Source: Candidatus Cloacimonadota bacterium
GTDB taxonomy: Bacteria > Cloacimonadota > Cloacimonadia > Cloacimonadales > TCS61
Reading direction: 5' to 3'
DNA length: 25,278 nt
Assembly (NCBI GenBank): GCA_030592835.1
Contig: JAUVIJ010000003.1
Span: forward strand, 1-25,278
Below are positions 17,046-25,108 of the stretch, piece by piece. A program made the position numbers and the translations under genes. The notes under the pieces were generated by a model. The model did no database searches and was not told where the DNA came from. It saw only the letters and a list, made by a program, of their open reading frames with translations. How positions within the stretch are numbered: the stretch's first letter is position 1; the number at the start of each line of letters is the position of its first letter.

Positions 17046-18005
17046 ATGAAATTTTTAATTACAGGAGGAGCCGGATTCATTGGCTCTCATCTTTCAGAAA
17101 AATTATTGTCTGCCGGGCATTCAGTTTCCGTAATTGACAATCTTTCCACAGGAAAATTTATAAATATCCGTCACTTGGCAACAAATTCAAAATTCGAATA
17201 TGTAATTGAATCTATTTTAAACCGGGAACTCCTGGAAAAATTAATAAAAAAATGTGACCAGATTTATCACCTGGCGGCGGCTGTTGGAGTAAAATATATA
17301 ATTGATAATCCTCTTTTATCCCTACAGACCAACATCGGCGGGACGGAAAATGTGCTAGAGCTGGCAAATAAATACAAGAAAAAAGTTTTAATCGCATCTA
17401 CTTCCGAAATCTATGGTAAAAGCAATGGTGTTCCTTTCACAGAAGATAGCGACAGACTTTTAGGTTCTACTCATATTACCCGCTGGAGCTACAGTTCATC
17501 AAAGGCAATCGATGAATTTTTGGCATTAGCTTACCATCGGGAGAAAAAACTTCCGATCATTATTGTTCGTTGTTTTAATACAGTTGGTCCGCGTCAAACA
17601 GGCCAGTATGGAATGGTTATCCCAAAATTCGTCAAGAATGCCCTTTTGAATCATCCTCTGACGATTTACGGAGATGGGAAGCAATCCAGATGTTTTGCCG
17701 ATGTTGAAGACGTAACTGATGGTATGATCAAATTGATGAACACAAAAAAAGCTGAGGGTGAAGTATTCAATCTTGGTAACGATGAAGAGATCACCATTGA
17801 AGAACTGGCCAAAAAGATCAAAAAAATCACTAACAGTAGTTCCAAAATAGAATATATTCCTTACGAAGTCGCTTATGAAGAAGGCTTCGAAGATATGAGA
17901 CGGAGAAAACCTGATTTGACAAAGCTCAGAAAATACATTGATTTTCAGCCACAATACAATTTAAATAAGATTTTAGAAAGAATCGTTAATTATTTCGAAG
18001 AATAG
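17046..18005 (+). CDS. NAD-dependent nucleotide-sugar epimerase/dehydratase (extended SDR)
   Basis: Rossmann-fold enzyme acting on an NDP-sugar. Seen in 319 aa: nucleotide-binding GGAGFIG (7-13), a catalytic-type STSEIYG (118-124), YSSSK (Tyr149, Lys153), and the conserved segments FNTVGPRQTGQYGMVIPKFV and YGDGKQSRCF. The RWSY..SKAIDEFLAL pattern resembles a group annotated variously as UDP-glucose 4-epimerase or UDP-glucuronate decarboxylase, so the exact reaction cannot be fixed by eye. It follows the SLBB gene by 11 bases, with GGAG upstream of the ATG, and precedes the aminotransferase by 8 bases. The three genes probably serve surface-glycan synthesis and export. Confidence 0.92.
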   Translation: MKFLITGGAGFIGSHLSEKLLSAGHSVSVIDNLSTGKFINIRHLATNSKFEYVIESILNRELLEKLIKKCDQIYHLAAAVGVKYIIDNPLLSLQTNIGGTENVLELANKYKKKVLIASTSEIYGKSNGVPFTEDSDRLLGSTHITRWSYSSSKAIDEFLALAYHREKKLPIIIVRCFNTVGPRQTGQYGMVIPKFVKNALLNHPLTIYGDGKQSRCFADVEDVTDGMIKLMNTKKAEGEVFNLGNDEEITIEELAKKIKKITNSSSKIEYIPYEVAYEEGFEDMRRRKPDLTKLRKYIDFQPQYNLNKILERIVNYFEE

Positions 18006-18013
18006 GTTCCACC

Positions 18014-19117
18014 ATGAATGTTCCCCTTCTAGATCTTCATGCCCAGAATGATCCAATCCTGAATGAAATAAAATCCAATATAGAAAAAGTGTTTAATACT
18101 CATCGGTACATATTGGGTCCTCAGGTCGATGAATTAGAGACCCGCATCGCTGAATATTGTGGAACCCGTTTTGCCATTGGCTGTGCTTCCGGTACAGACG
18201 CCCTTGTACTTTCCCTTATGGCTCTGGGGATTTCCAGTGGAGATGAAGTGATTACTACCTCGTTCACTTTTTTCTCAACAGCAAGCTGTATCCACAGACT
18301 GGGAGCCAAACCGGTTTTTGTGGATATAAATCCGAAAACTTTCAATATTGATCCTGCCAGGATCGAAAAAGCAATTACACCCTTTACTAAAGCCATAATA
18401 GTAGTTCATCTGTTCGGACAATCTGCTGAGATGGATGTAATTATGGAGCTGGCAAATAAATATAATCTCAAAGTGATAGAGGATAATGCACAAGGGATCG
18501 GTGGAAAATTTAAGGGTCGGGTATCTGGATCCTGGGGGAATATTGGTACACTCTCCTTCTTCCCCAGCAAAAACCTGGGTGCAATGGGCGATGCCGGTAT
18601 GTGTATAACAGATGATGAAGGGTTGAAAGAAAAAATTAAACTCTTAAGACATCATGGTGAAAATCCTAAATATATTCACCGCTGGGTCGGTTTAAACAGT
18701 CGTCTGGATACTTTACAGGCAGCGATTTTACAAGTCAAACTATCCTATCTAAATAAATGGTCACTGAAAAGAAAGGAGAACGCAGCCTATTATTTTGAGA
18801 ATTTGAATAATATCCCTGAGATCAAACTTCCGGTGATTCATCCCGAAGCTGAATCGATTTTTAATCAATTCACTATCAGAGCGACTAATCGTGATAAATT
18901 ATCATCTTTCTTGAAAGATCGTGATGTTGGCAGTGCTGTTTACTATCCAAAACCTCTTCACATTCAGGAATGTTTTGCTTATCTAGGTTATAAAGAAGGT
19001 CAGTTTCCTCATTCCGAAAAAGCATCCCGGGAAGTATTATCTATACCAATCTATTCTGAATTAACTACTGTTCAGCAGGATTACGTGATTGCATCTATTC
19101 GGGAATTTTATGCTTAA
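18014..19117 (+). CDS. DegT/DnrJ/EryC1/StrS-family PLP sugar aminotransferase
   Basis: Transfers an amino group to a keto nucleotide sugar for glycan or lipopolysaccharide building blocks. Seen in 367 aa: an MNVPLLDLHAQ opening typical of the family, GTDALVLSLMALGI (cofactor phosphate region), HLFGQSAEMD, the EDNAQGIGG motif with its PLP-ring Asp, the Schiff-base Lys186 in FFPSKNLGAMGD, and GLNSRLDTLQAAIL. Length is normal. Only 8 bases separate it from the epimerase stop, and there is no clear Shine-Dalgarno site, so it is probably coupled. WbpE/PseC/FdtB-like roles are all possible; the product sugar is unknown. Confidence 0.94.
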   Translation: MNVPLLDLHAQNDPILNEIKSNIEKVFNTHRYILGPQVDELETRIAEYCGTRFAIGCASGTDALVLSLMALGISSGDEVITTSFTFFSTASCIHRLGAKPVFVDINPKTFNIDPARIEKAITPFTKAIIVVHLFGQSAEMDVIMELANKYNLKVIEDNAQGIGGKFKGRVSGSWGNIGTLSFFPSKNLGAMGDAGMCITDDEGLKEKIKLLRHHGENPKYIHRWVGLNSRLDTLQAAILQVKLSYLNKWSLKRKENAAYYFENLNNIPEIKLPVIHPEAESIFNQFTIRATNRDKLSSFLKDRDVGSAVYYPKPLHIQECFAYLGYKEGQFPHSEKASREVLSIPIYSELTTVQQDYVIASIREFYA

Positions 19118-19126
19118 AGGTGTTAT

Positions 19127-19909
19127 ATGGAATTTATCGTCTGCATAAAACAGGTACCAGACACAACTGAGATTAAAATTGATCCTAAAACAAACACTCT
19201 GATACGGGAAGGTGTAGAAAGTATTATCAATCCTTTTGATCTCTATGCGATCGAAGAGGCTTTACTCTTAAAAGAGAAATATGGTGGTAAGGTCACTGCT
19301 ATCAGTATGGGTCCTCCGCAGGTTGAATCAGCTTTACGGGAATCTTTGGCTCTCGGTGTAGATGAGACTATTATGCTTACCGACAGGAGATTTGCAGGAG
19401 CCGATACCTGGGCTACCAGCTTAACTCTGGCTGAAGCGATTCGAAAAACAGGTAATTATAATCTGATCCTGTTCGGTCAGCAGGCAATAGACGGTGATAC
19501 CGCCCAGGTAGGACCCGGTGTGGCTACTCATTTAAATATCCCCCAAACTTGCTTTGTTAAATCCATCGAATCCCTCGAAAATAATAAAATTATAGTGCAG
19601 CGATTAATGGAAGACGGGTATGACAGGATCGAGATGGAAATTCCTGCTGCAATAACTGTAATCAAAGATATTAATACTCCAAGATTACCTTCCTTAAGGG
19701 GCAAAAGAAATGCCAAAAAGGCAGAGATAACTGTCTGGAATGCTGATGATCTAAAATTGGATGAAAACATCATTGGTCTAAACGGCTCTCCCACCCAGGT
19801 AATAAAAATATTTTCTCCTGAAATAAGAAAAGAAGGGGAGAAATACGAACTACCGCCTGAAGAATTAGTCGATATTCTGATAGAAAAATTAAAAGAACTA
19901 AGCAAATAG
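19127..19909 (+). CDS. etfB: Electron transfer flavoprotein subunit beta
   Basis: The beta subunit pairs with EtfA to carry electrons between acyl-CoA or other dehydrogenases and quinones or ferredoxin; some pairs bifurcate electrons. Seen in 260 aa: the family opening FIVCIKQVPDT, NPFDLYAIEEAL, VTAISMGPP, GADTWATSLTLAEAI, LILFGQQAIDGDTAQVGPGVA and the signature-like INTPRLPSLRGKRNAKK. Length is normal. An AGGTG ribosome site precedes the ATG, 9 bases after the aminotransferase stop. Odd: no etfA lies beside it; lgt follows after 30 bases. Whether it belongs to a bifurcating type cannot be decided from this subunit by eye. Confidence 0.95.
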   Translation: MEFIVCIKQVPDTTEIKIDPKTNTLIREGVESIINPFDLYAIEEALLLKEKYGGKVTAISMGPPQVESALRESLALGVDETIMLTDRRFAGADTWATSLTLAEAIRKTGNYNLILFGQQAIDGDTAQVGPGVATHLNIPQTCFVKSIESLENNKIIVQRLMEDGYDRIEMEIPAAITVIKDINTPRLPSLRGKRNAKKAEITVWNADDLKLDENIIGLNGSPTQVIKIFSPEIRKEGEKYELPPEELVDILIEKLKELSK

Positions 19910-19939
19910 TATTTTACTTTCTCGCTTAAGGAAATCATT

Positions 19940-20731
19940 ATGTTGAAATTTCCAGAGATCAATCCTACCCTTTTTAAAATTGGGTTTCTTGAAATCCGCT
20001 GGTATGGTTTATTTTACATTATCAGTTTTATAATCGGATATTTCTTTCTCAAGCAAATGTTATTACAAAGAAATATCAAATTATCAAAAGAGAAGTATGA
20101 TAACTTCCTCTTTAATATCATGCTGGGGGTAATAATTGGAGGCAGGCTGGGCTATGTTATTTTCTATAACTTATCCTATTATTTTCATAATCCTCTTCAT
20201 ATCTTTACTGTTTGGGAAGGTGGCATGTCTTTTCATGGTGGTGCTATTGGTGTAATCATCATCGGATACTTTTTCTGCAAAAAAAATAAATTTTCCTTTT
20301 ATCAACTTGCTGATCCAGCCATGCCTTTAGTATCGATCGGACTCGGTTTGGGCAGGTTGGGCAATTTCATTAACGGAGAATTGTACGGACGAATTACTTC
20401 TGCACCCTGGGGAATGGTTTTTCCCCTTTCTGATGGTAATCCCAGACATCCGTCTCAGCTTTATGAAGCTTTTCTGGAAGGATTTTTACTGTTTTTTATC
20501 AGTTTAATTATTTTTAAAAAAATAACAAAACCGGGAGTTACTTTTTGGTCCTGGATTGGTTTCTATGGAATCTTTCGCTTTCTGGTCGAATTTTATCGCG
20601 AACCTGATCCACAACTGGGTTTTATCTTCAATTTCATTACCATGGGCCAAATCCTCAGCTTATCGATGATCATAGCAGCTTTGATCGGTTTAATCCTGCT
20701 CCTTAAAAAAAATAAAACTAATGAAACTTGA
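19940..20731 (+). CDS. lgt: Prolipoprotein diacylglyceryl transferase
   Basis: Inner-membrane enzyme moving diacylglycerol from phosphatidylglycerol to the lipobox cysteine of prolipoproteins. Seen in 263 aa: seven or so hydrophobic helices, the opening RWYGLFYIISFI, the SFHGG motif with His99, the Lgt signature GRLGNFINGELYG (138-150), HPSQLYE (170-176) and FRFLVEFYREPD. Length is normal. The ribosome site AAGGA lies eight bases before the ATG. The last codons overlap the start of a lipoprotein gene, itself a presumptive Lgt substrate. Confidence 0.97.
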   Translation: MLKFPEINPTLFKIGFLEIRWYGLFYIISFIIGYFFLKQMLLQRNIKLSKEKYDNFLFNIMLGVIIGGRLGYVIFYNLSYYFHNPLHIFTVWEGGMSFHGGAIGVIIIGYFFCKKNKFSFYQLADPAMPLVSIGLGLGRLGNFINGELYGRITSAPWGMVFPLSDGNPRHPSQLYEAFLEGFLLFFISLIIFKKITKPGVTFWSWIGFYGIFRFLVEFYREPDPQLGFIFNFITMGQILSLSMIIAALIGLILLLKKNKTNET

Positions 20732-21365
20732 TCAAATAAAATCATTATTACTGATTATTATAATCCTGTTGCTTATTTCCTGTGCAACAATATTCAAACC
20801 GGAAAAACAGGAAAATGAACTGTTGCTCTCAGAAAATCTGGAAAAATGGAATACCTTTCGGATTGACGGAATTATAGAATATAATCATAAACAGTTTTCT
20901 TTCCGTAAGAATATCTCGATCCGGAAAAAGTCGAATGTGATCAGATTGGATATATTTGATTCAGGAATCTTCGGGTTAAGACCTACTCCATTTATTTCGG
21001 CTTATTTAGACACTCTGTTATTGATGCGCACCCCAGACTCCCCGGATCTGATACGGATTTCAAAAGAAGAATTCGCTGATGATTTTAAATATTTAGATAT
21101 TTTTCTGGGTCTATCTACTCTATTTGAACACAAATCCGAAATCATTAATAGTAGAAAGGTTATTTTTGATAATGGCCTCGAATTTTTATTTAATAAAAAC
21201 CTGTGTCTGGGAAAAATTATCGATAAATCAATGAATTCCAATATTATTTTCTTTTATAATGGTGAACTGTCCGATATTGTTCTTTATAATAAAGACAAGA
21301 AAATTTTAGATATTCAGGTTGACAAAATCAGTTTTGAAGTGTTAGAAATAAAAAAACTCAGATGA
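20721..21365 (+). CDS. LolB/LolA-like outer-membrane lipoprotein (putative)
   Basis: Seen in 214 aa: a lipoprotein signal peptide with long hydrophobic run and lipobox LLISC (Cys21), then a beta-rich domain (WNTFRIDGIIEYNHKQFSFR...IRLDIFDSGIFG) that resembles the LolA/LolB or DUF4292-type half-barrel fold, which binds lipoprotein acyl chains. The fold assignment is a pattern impression, not a motif match. The start codon ATG lies inside lgt (11-base overlap), so the two are translationally coupled. If LolB-like, it would act downstream of Lgt in lipoprotein maturation and sorting, which makes the coupling sensible. Confidence 0.7.
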   Translation: MKLDQIKSLLLIIIILLLISCATIFKPEKQENELLLSENLEKWNTFRIDGIIEYNHKQFSFRKNISIRKKSNVIRLDIFDSGIFGLRPTPFISAYLDTLLLMRTPDSPDLIRISKEEFADDFKYLDIFLGLSTLFEHKSEIINSRKVIFDNGLEFLFNKNLCLGKIIDKSMNSNIIFFYNGELSDIVLYNKDKKILDIQVDKISFEVLEIKKLR

Positions 21366-21402
21366 ATATTAATCTTTATAACATTGGACAAAGAGGAAAC
21401 TT

Positions 21403-22698
21403 ATGATAACACGATACAGTAGACCGGAAATGTCTAAAATTTGGGAATTGAGCAATCGTTTTCAATGCATGTTAGATGTCGAGATCGCTGCTTGTAAAGC
21501 TATGAACCAAGTAGGAATAATACCGGATCAAGACCTGGCAGATATAGTAGAAAAAGCTGATTTTGATGTTGAGCGCATTGCCGAGATCGAAGAAACTACG
21601 CGGCATGATGTCATTGCTTTTTTGACAAATGTGTCAGAATATGTAGGTTCGTCCGCAAGATGGATACATTATGGAATGACCTCTTCGGATGTACTTGATA
21701 CAGCTACGTCTTTGCAATTGAAACAGGCTGGTGAAATCATTCTGCGGGATTTGGAAACCTTTTCCGAAGTTCTGAAGATCAAAGCTAAAGAACATAAATA
21801 CACTCTTTGTATTGGTCGATCCCATGGTATACATGCAGAACCTACCACATTCGGTTTAAAATTTGCTCTCTGGTACGATGAAATGCAGAGAAATATCAAA
21901 AGGATGAAGGAAGCTATAGATAATATTTCTGTAGGTCAGATTTCCGGGGCTGTTGGTAATTATGCTCACATCTCACCCGAAATCGAAGCTATTACCTGTC
22001 GTCATCTGGGATTAAAAGCTGTTAACATTTCGACCCAGGTAATTCAACGTGACCGTATAGCAGAATATATCAGTGTGATAGCAATCATAGGCTCCACGAT
22101 AGAAAAAATCGCTACAGAGATCAGACACTTACAGAGAACGGAGGTTCTGGAAGTGGAAGAAAATTTCTCCAAGGGTCAAAAGGGCTCTTCCGCAATGCCC
22201 CATAAAAGAAATCCTATTGTTACCGAGCAGATGTGCGGTTTAGCCAGGATTCTCAGGACTAATTTGCCTGCAACACTCGAAAACAATGCCCTCTGGCATG
22301 AACGTGATATCAGCCATTCATCGGTTGAAAGGATAATCCTACCGGATTCATGTATATTGATCAACTATATGTTAAATAAAATGATCTCATTAATCGACAA
22401 CCTAATCTGTTACCCTGAAAATATGAAGAAAAATCTTGAACTAACGAAGGGACTGATCTTTTCCCAGGTTTTACTGTTAGAACTTGCGAAAAGAGGAGCA
22501 AGCCGAGAACGTGCGTACGATATTGTTCAGAAGCATGCCTTGATTAGTTGGAATGAAAAGGAATCTTTCCTCGATCTGGTAAAAAATGATTCAGAGATAA
22601 CCTCAATTCTGTCCGAATCGGAATTGGAAGGAATTTTCTCCTATAACAGATACACCGAACATGTAGACCTGATCTACAACAGAATTGGGATCAGTTGA
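21403..22698 (+). CDS. purB: Adenylosuccinate lyase
   Basis: Catalyses two fumarate-releasing steps of purine synthesis (SAICAR to AICAR and adenylosuccinate to AMP). Seen in 431 aa: ETTRHDVIAFL, the HYGMTSSDVLDTATS segment, GRSHGIHAEPTTFG with the general-acid-type His, and the fumarase/lyase signature GSSAMPHKRNP (261-271) on the mobile loop with its Ser. The length fits the shorter bacterial class (Bacillus type, about 430 aa). AGAGG precedes the ATG. The TGA stop overlaps the next ATG by one base, so the downstream lipid genes are probably co-transcribed. Confidence 0.97.
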   Translation: MITRYSRPEMSKIWELSNRFQCMLDVEIAACKAMNQVGIIPDQDLADIVEKADFDVERIAEIEETTRHDVIAFLTNVSEYVGSSARWIHYGMTSSDVLDTATSLQLKQAGEIILRDLETFSEVLKIKAKEHKYTLCIGRSHGIHAEPTTFGLKFALWYDEMQRNIKRMKEAIDNISVGQISGAVGNYAHISPEIEAITCRHLGLKAVNISTQVIQRDRIAEYISVIAIIGSTIEKIATEIRHLQRTEVLEVEENFSKGQKGSSAMPHKRNPIVTEQMCGLARILRTNLPATLENNALWHERDISHSSVERIILPDSCILINYMLNKMISLIDNLICYPENMKKNLELTKGLIFSQVLLLELAKRGASRERAYDIVQKHALISWNEKESFLDLVKNDSEITSILSESELEGIFSYNRYTEHVDLIYNRIGIS

Positions 22699-23288
22699 TG
22701 AACAATAAACTGAATTCTGATTTGTATAATCCCCTGGATATAATAATAAAGATCCAGCGAATGAAGTTTAAAGCCCTTATTCTACCCATTTTTATTGTCA
22801 TTTCCGGATTTTTAATATATGCTTTTTTAAAGATTGAGCCAGCCAAATACTTATCACTGGCAGGATTGTTGTTATATGCTTTTATCTCTATGCAATATCA
22901 TTGCAGAAAAAATGTCCCTCCCAGTGATGAAAACGTTATCCTCTCCCCTGTAAATGGTAGAGTTATTGAAGTTGATCAGGAACAGCAGGTTGTAATTATT
23001 AAAAAGAGTGTCTTTAATCCTGCCGATGTCCGTCGACCTTCTGATAATCCCATCATCACTTTCAGTATTTTTTCTAAAAAATTCGTTATGCTTGATCATC
23101 AAACCAGGTTAACAGGTAAGTTGATAGGAATTATGCCGGGATCAGCATTATGTAATTGTCTGATTCCCAACAATTATTCTTTTAAGATCAAAGTCAAACA
23201 GAAGGTTATCTCCGGAGAAACTATTTTAGCTCAGTTGTCTGAAACCAACGACCAAAACGATAGAAACAGCAGCTTTAATGAAAATTAA
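22698..23288 (+). CDS. Shortened phosphatidylserine-decarboxylase-like membrane protein
   Basis: Seen in 196 aa: two hydrophobic helices (about 25-45 and 50-66) as at the N-terminus of archaeal-type Psd, then NVILSPVNGRVIEV (79-92), matching the Psd 'SPADGKV' segment, and a C-terminal IPNNYSFKIKVKQKVISGETILAQL like the Psd end. Between SPVNG and the only Gly-Ser pair (148-149, MPGSALCN) there are about 65 residues, some 40-50 fewer than I expect. FDVHVNR is not intact (FVMLDHQ instead, His134). It may thus be inactive or an altered relative. Next to pssA, which supports the Psd link. I chose the ATG at 22698 rather than the in-frame TTG three bases earlier. Confidence 0.6.
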   Translation: MNNKLNSDLYNPLDIIIKIQRMKFKALILPIFIVISGFLIYAFLKIEPAKYLSLAGLLLYAFISMQYHCRKNVPPSDENVILSPVNGRVIEVDQEQQVVIIKKSVFNPADVRRPSDNPIITFSIFSKKFVMLDHQTRLTGKLIGIMPGSALCNCLIPNNYSFKIKVKQKVISGETILAQLSETNDQNDRNSSFNEN

Positions 23289-23973
23289 ATATCTGATACC
23301 CAATCTTTTCACTTCATTCAGTCTAATTTCAGGTTTGATAGCCTTAAATTTAATTATAGATGGCAAGTATCATCAGGCTGCCTGGTTTATCGCCCTGGCA
23401 ATGATCATTGATGGCCTGGATGGAAAGCTGGCAAGAATGCTGAAAGCTTCCAGTAATTTTGGGGCTTTATACGATACTCTTTCCGATTTCGTTGTTTTTG
23501 GAATTGTTCCTGCTGTCATGATCTTTCGTGCTTCCTTAATTACAATCAATCTATTCGGTATCCTGGCAACATTATTTTATGTGTTCTGCGGAGCCTACAG
23601 ACTGATAAGATATACCGTTACTAAAGATAAGAATATACTGACTACTACCTTTCTGGGGCTTCCGATTCCGGCAGCAGCTGGAATCATCGTTACTCTCACG
23701 CTGATAAATGATTATCTCTGGGATTTCTTCGAATACCCCATTCTGATAGCCTTAATAACACTATTTATATCTATATTAATGATCAGTCGAATCAGATATT
23801 CCGCTATCGAGAAAGAAAGCTTTTCCTCTTCGACAAAGGCCATATTATCTTTTGTAATTATTATCAGTATATTTATTCTAACAAAATTTCCTGTTCATGT
23901 TTTCTCTTTCTGGATCTGTTCTTATGTGATTTTTGGATTATTTAGACATCTATTCAGAATAATTCATAAATAA
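23278..23973 (+). CDS. pssA: CDP-diacylglycerol--serine O-phosphatidyltransferase
   Basis: Integral membrane enzyme making phosphatidylserine from CDP-diacylglycerol and serine. Seen in 231 aa: multiple transmembrane helices and the CDP-alcohol phosphotransferase motif D-G-x2-A-R-x8-G-x3-D-x3-D, here Asp48, Gly49, Ala52, Arg53, Gly62, Asp66 and Asp70. The KYLIPNLFTSFSLISGLIA opening is typical of type II PssA. The ATG lies inside the end of the Psd-like gene (11-base overlap), with no separate ribosome site, indicating coupling. Other CDP-alcohol transferases share the motif; the Psd-like neighbour favours PssA. Confidence 0.93.
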   Translation: MKIKYLIPNLFTSFSLISGLIALNLIIDGKYHQAAWFIALAMIIDGLDGKLARMLKASSNFGALYDTLSDFVVFGIVPAVMIFRASLITINLFGILATLFYVFCGAYRLIRYTVTKDKNILTTTFLGLPIPAAAGIIVTLTLINDYLWDFFEYPILIALITLFISILMISRIRYSAIEKESFSSSTKAILSFVIIISIFILTKFPVHVFSFWICSYVIFGLFRHLFRIIHK

Positions 23974-23976
23974 ATA

Positions 23977-24672
23977 ATGACCCTTTTAAGAAATCTGATA
24001 AATCTCATTTTCACAGAGACTTGTTTTTCCTGTAATCAGAGAATACAGGCTAATGAAAAATATCTCTGTCAAGAATGTGAACTCAAGCTTGATTTTATTA
24101 CTGATATCTGCCCAAAATGCGGAGCGGAGCTTTCAGATACCGAATGTCGTTACTGCAGAGAAGGTAATTATGTTTTCACAAAAGCAAGATCCTTGTTCCA
24201 GTTTAATAAACAGATTCAAGCATTAATACACAACCTGAAATACAATGAAATCTCTGGTGTTGCTAAATATCTCACAGAAAAGACAGTAACTTATCTTAAA
24301 GAATTTCAACCTTTTGGTGAAATAGATTTTATCTGCCCTGTTCCTCTACATAAAGTCAAAAAAAGAGAGCGGGGATATAACCAGGCAGAACTAATCTCAA
24401 AAAATTTAGCCAGTCAGCTTAATTGGGAACATGCTTCAGACCTTATTACCCGGATCAGATATACAAATACCCAGACTTCTTTATCAAAAGAGAAACGCTG
24501 CGAAAATGTGAAAAATGCTTTCAGAATAAACAAGAAATATGAAATGAAAGATAAGAATATTTTAATCATTGACGATGTTTTTACTACTGGAGCAACTATA
24601 AACTCTATCAGTAACTTGTTAAAACACAATCAGATTGGGAAAATCTATGTCTTGACAATAGCAAGAGCTTGA
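23977..24672 (+). CDS. comF: ComF-family phosphoribosyltransferase-like protein
   Basis: Family knowledge: ComF proteins are needed for efficient natural transformation in several bacteria, acting in the cytoplasm on incoming single-stranded DNA. Seen in 231 aa: a double zinc-ribbon region with four cysteine pairs (16/19, 31/34, 45/48, 57/60), then a PRTase fold with CPVPLH (120-125), the ComF motif RGYNQAELI (132-140) and the PRPP loop ILIIDDVFTTGAT (195-207). Full length. It follows pssA after 3 bases. Together with comM at the other end of the window it hints at competence, although ComF-like proteins also occur in non-competent species. Confidence 0.94.
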   Translation: MTLLRNLINLIFTETCFSCNQRIQANEKYLCQECELKLDFITDICPKCGAELSDTECRYCREGNYVFTKARSLFQFNKQIQALIHNLKYNEISGVAKYLTEKTVTYLKEFQPFGEIDFICPVPLHKVKKRERGYNQAELISKNLASQLNWEHASDLITRIRYTNTQTSLSKEKRCENVKNAFRINKKYEMKDKNILIIDDVFTTGATINSISNLLKHNQIGKIYVLTIARA

Positions 24673-24697
24673 AAGTTTTTAACAATTGTTGTAAAAT
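24669..24697 (+). promoter_or_regulatory. Sigma-70-type promoter with palindromic spacer
   Basis: TTGAAA (24669-24674), a 17-base spacer and TAAAAT (24692-24697) each match five of six consensus positions. The spacer contains a perfect 10-base palindrome, AACAATTGTT (24681-24690), a possible repressor site. Transcription would start near 24704, after the first possible ATG at 24698, which favours the ATG at 24716 as the start of the next gene. The -35 box overlaps the comF stop codon. The match is seen; function is inferred. Confidence 0.55.
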
Positions 24698-24715
24698 ATG
24701 TATGGATTGGTGTTA

Positions 24716-25081
24716 ATGGCAGATATTATTGTTGAGGTTAGTCCTGAAAGAGCTTTAGAAATTATCGAAAAAATATCTCTTTTCATTGTAAAAAAGAAAA
24801 TGGCAGCACCAGCAATAATGACGATAGAATCATTAAGACCGTTAAATCGTATTGGAAGTCAACTCCTTTACTTTCTAGCTCCTTTTGCAGAGTTGATATT
24901 TAAACCTAAAGAATATCAGGAATTTGCAGCATTATTGGAAAATGATGATTACATAAAGATTTTACTGAAGCGTTTAGATGAACTCGATGTTGAGTATTTC
25001 AAAGATGAAAGAAAACAGGCAAGGCTTTTTAGAAAACAGAAGTGGAATAAAATTAAAAGATTTTTTAGTTTTAAAAAATAA
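24716..25081 (+). CDS. Small conserved-type protein preceding a MutL-family gene
   Basis: Seen in 121 aa: MADIIVEVSPERALEIIEKI, a central segment KKKMAAPAIMTIESLRPLNR followed by IGSQLLYFLAPF, an acidic stretch, and a strongly basic C-terminal tail (KQARLFRKQKWNKIKRFF). I recall the 'APAI..(L/I)ES.(R/K)PL..(I/V)GSQ...F..P' pattern from small uncharacterised proteins near cobalamin-mutase or MutL genes in several phyla, but cannot verify this here. No catalytic motif; the hydrophobic middle and basic tail could mean a peripheral membrane protein. The start was chosen because the promoter's expected start site lies after the alternative ATG at 24698. MutL follows after 27 bases. Confidence 0.75.
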   Translation: MADIIVEVSPERALEIIEKISLFIVKKKMAAPAIMTIESLRPLNRIGSQLLYFLAPFAELIFKPKEYQEFAALLENDDYIKILLKRLDELDVEYFKDERKQARLFRKQKWNKIKRFFSFKK

Positions 25082-25108
25082 TGAAGCGATGATATAGTGG
25101 AGGAATAT

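Noticed and set aside
24698..24715. ATG at 24698 as the start of the small protein before mutL.
   Set aside because: It directly abuts the -10 box of the inferred promoter and would lie upstream of the expected transcript start.
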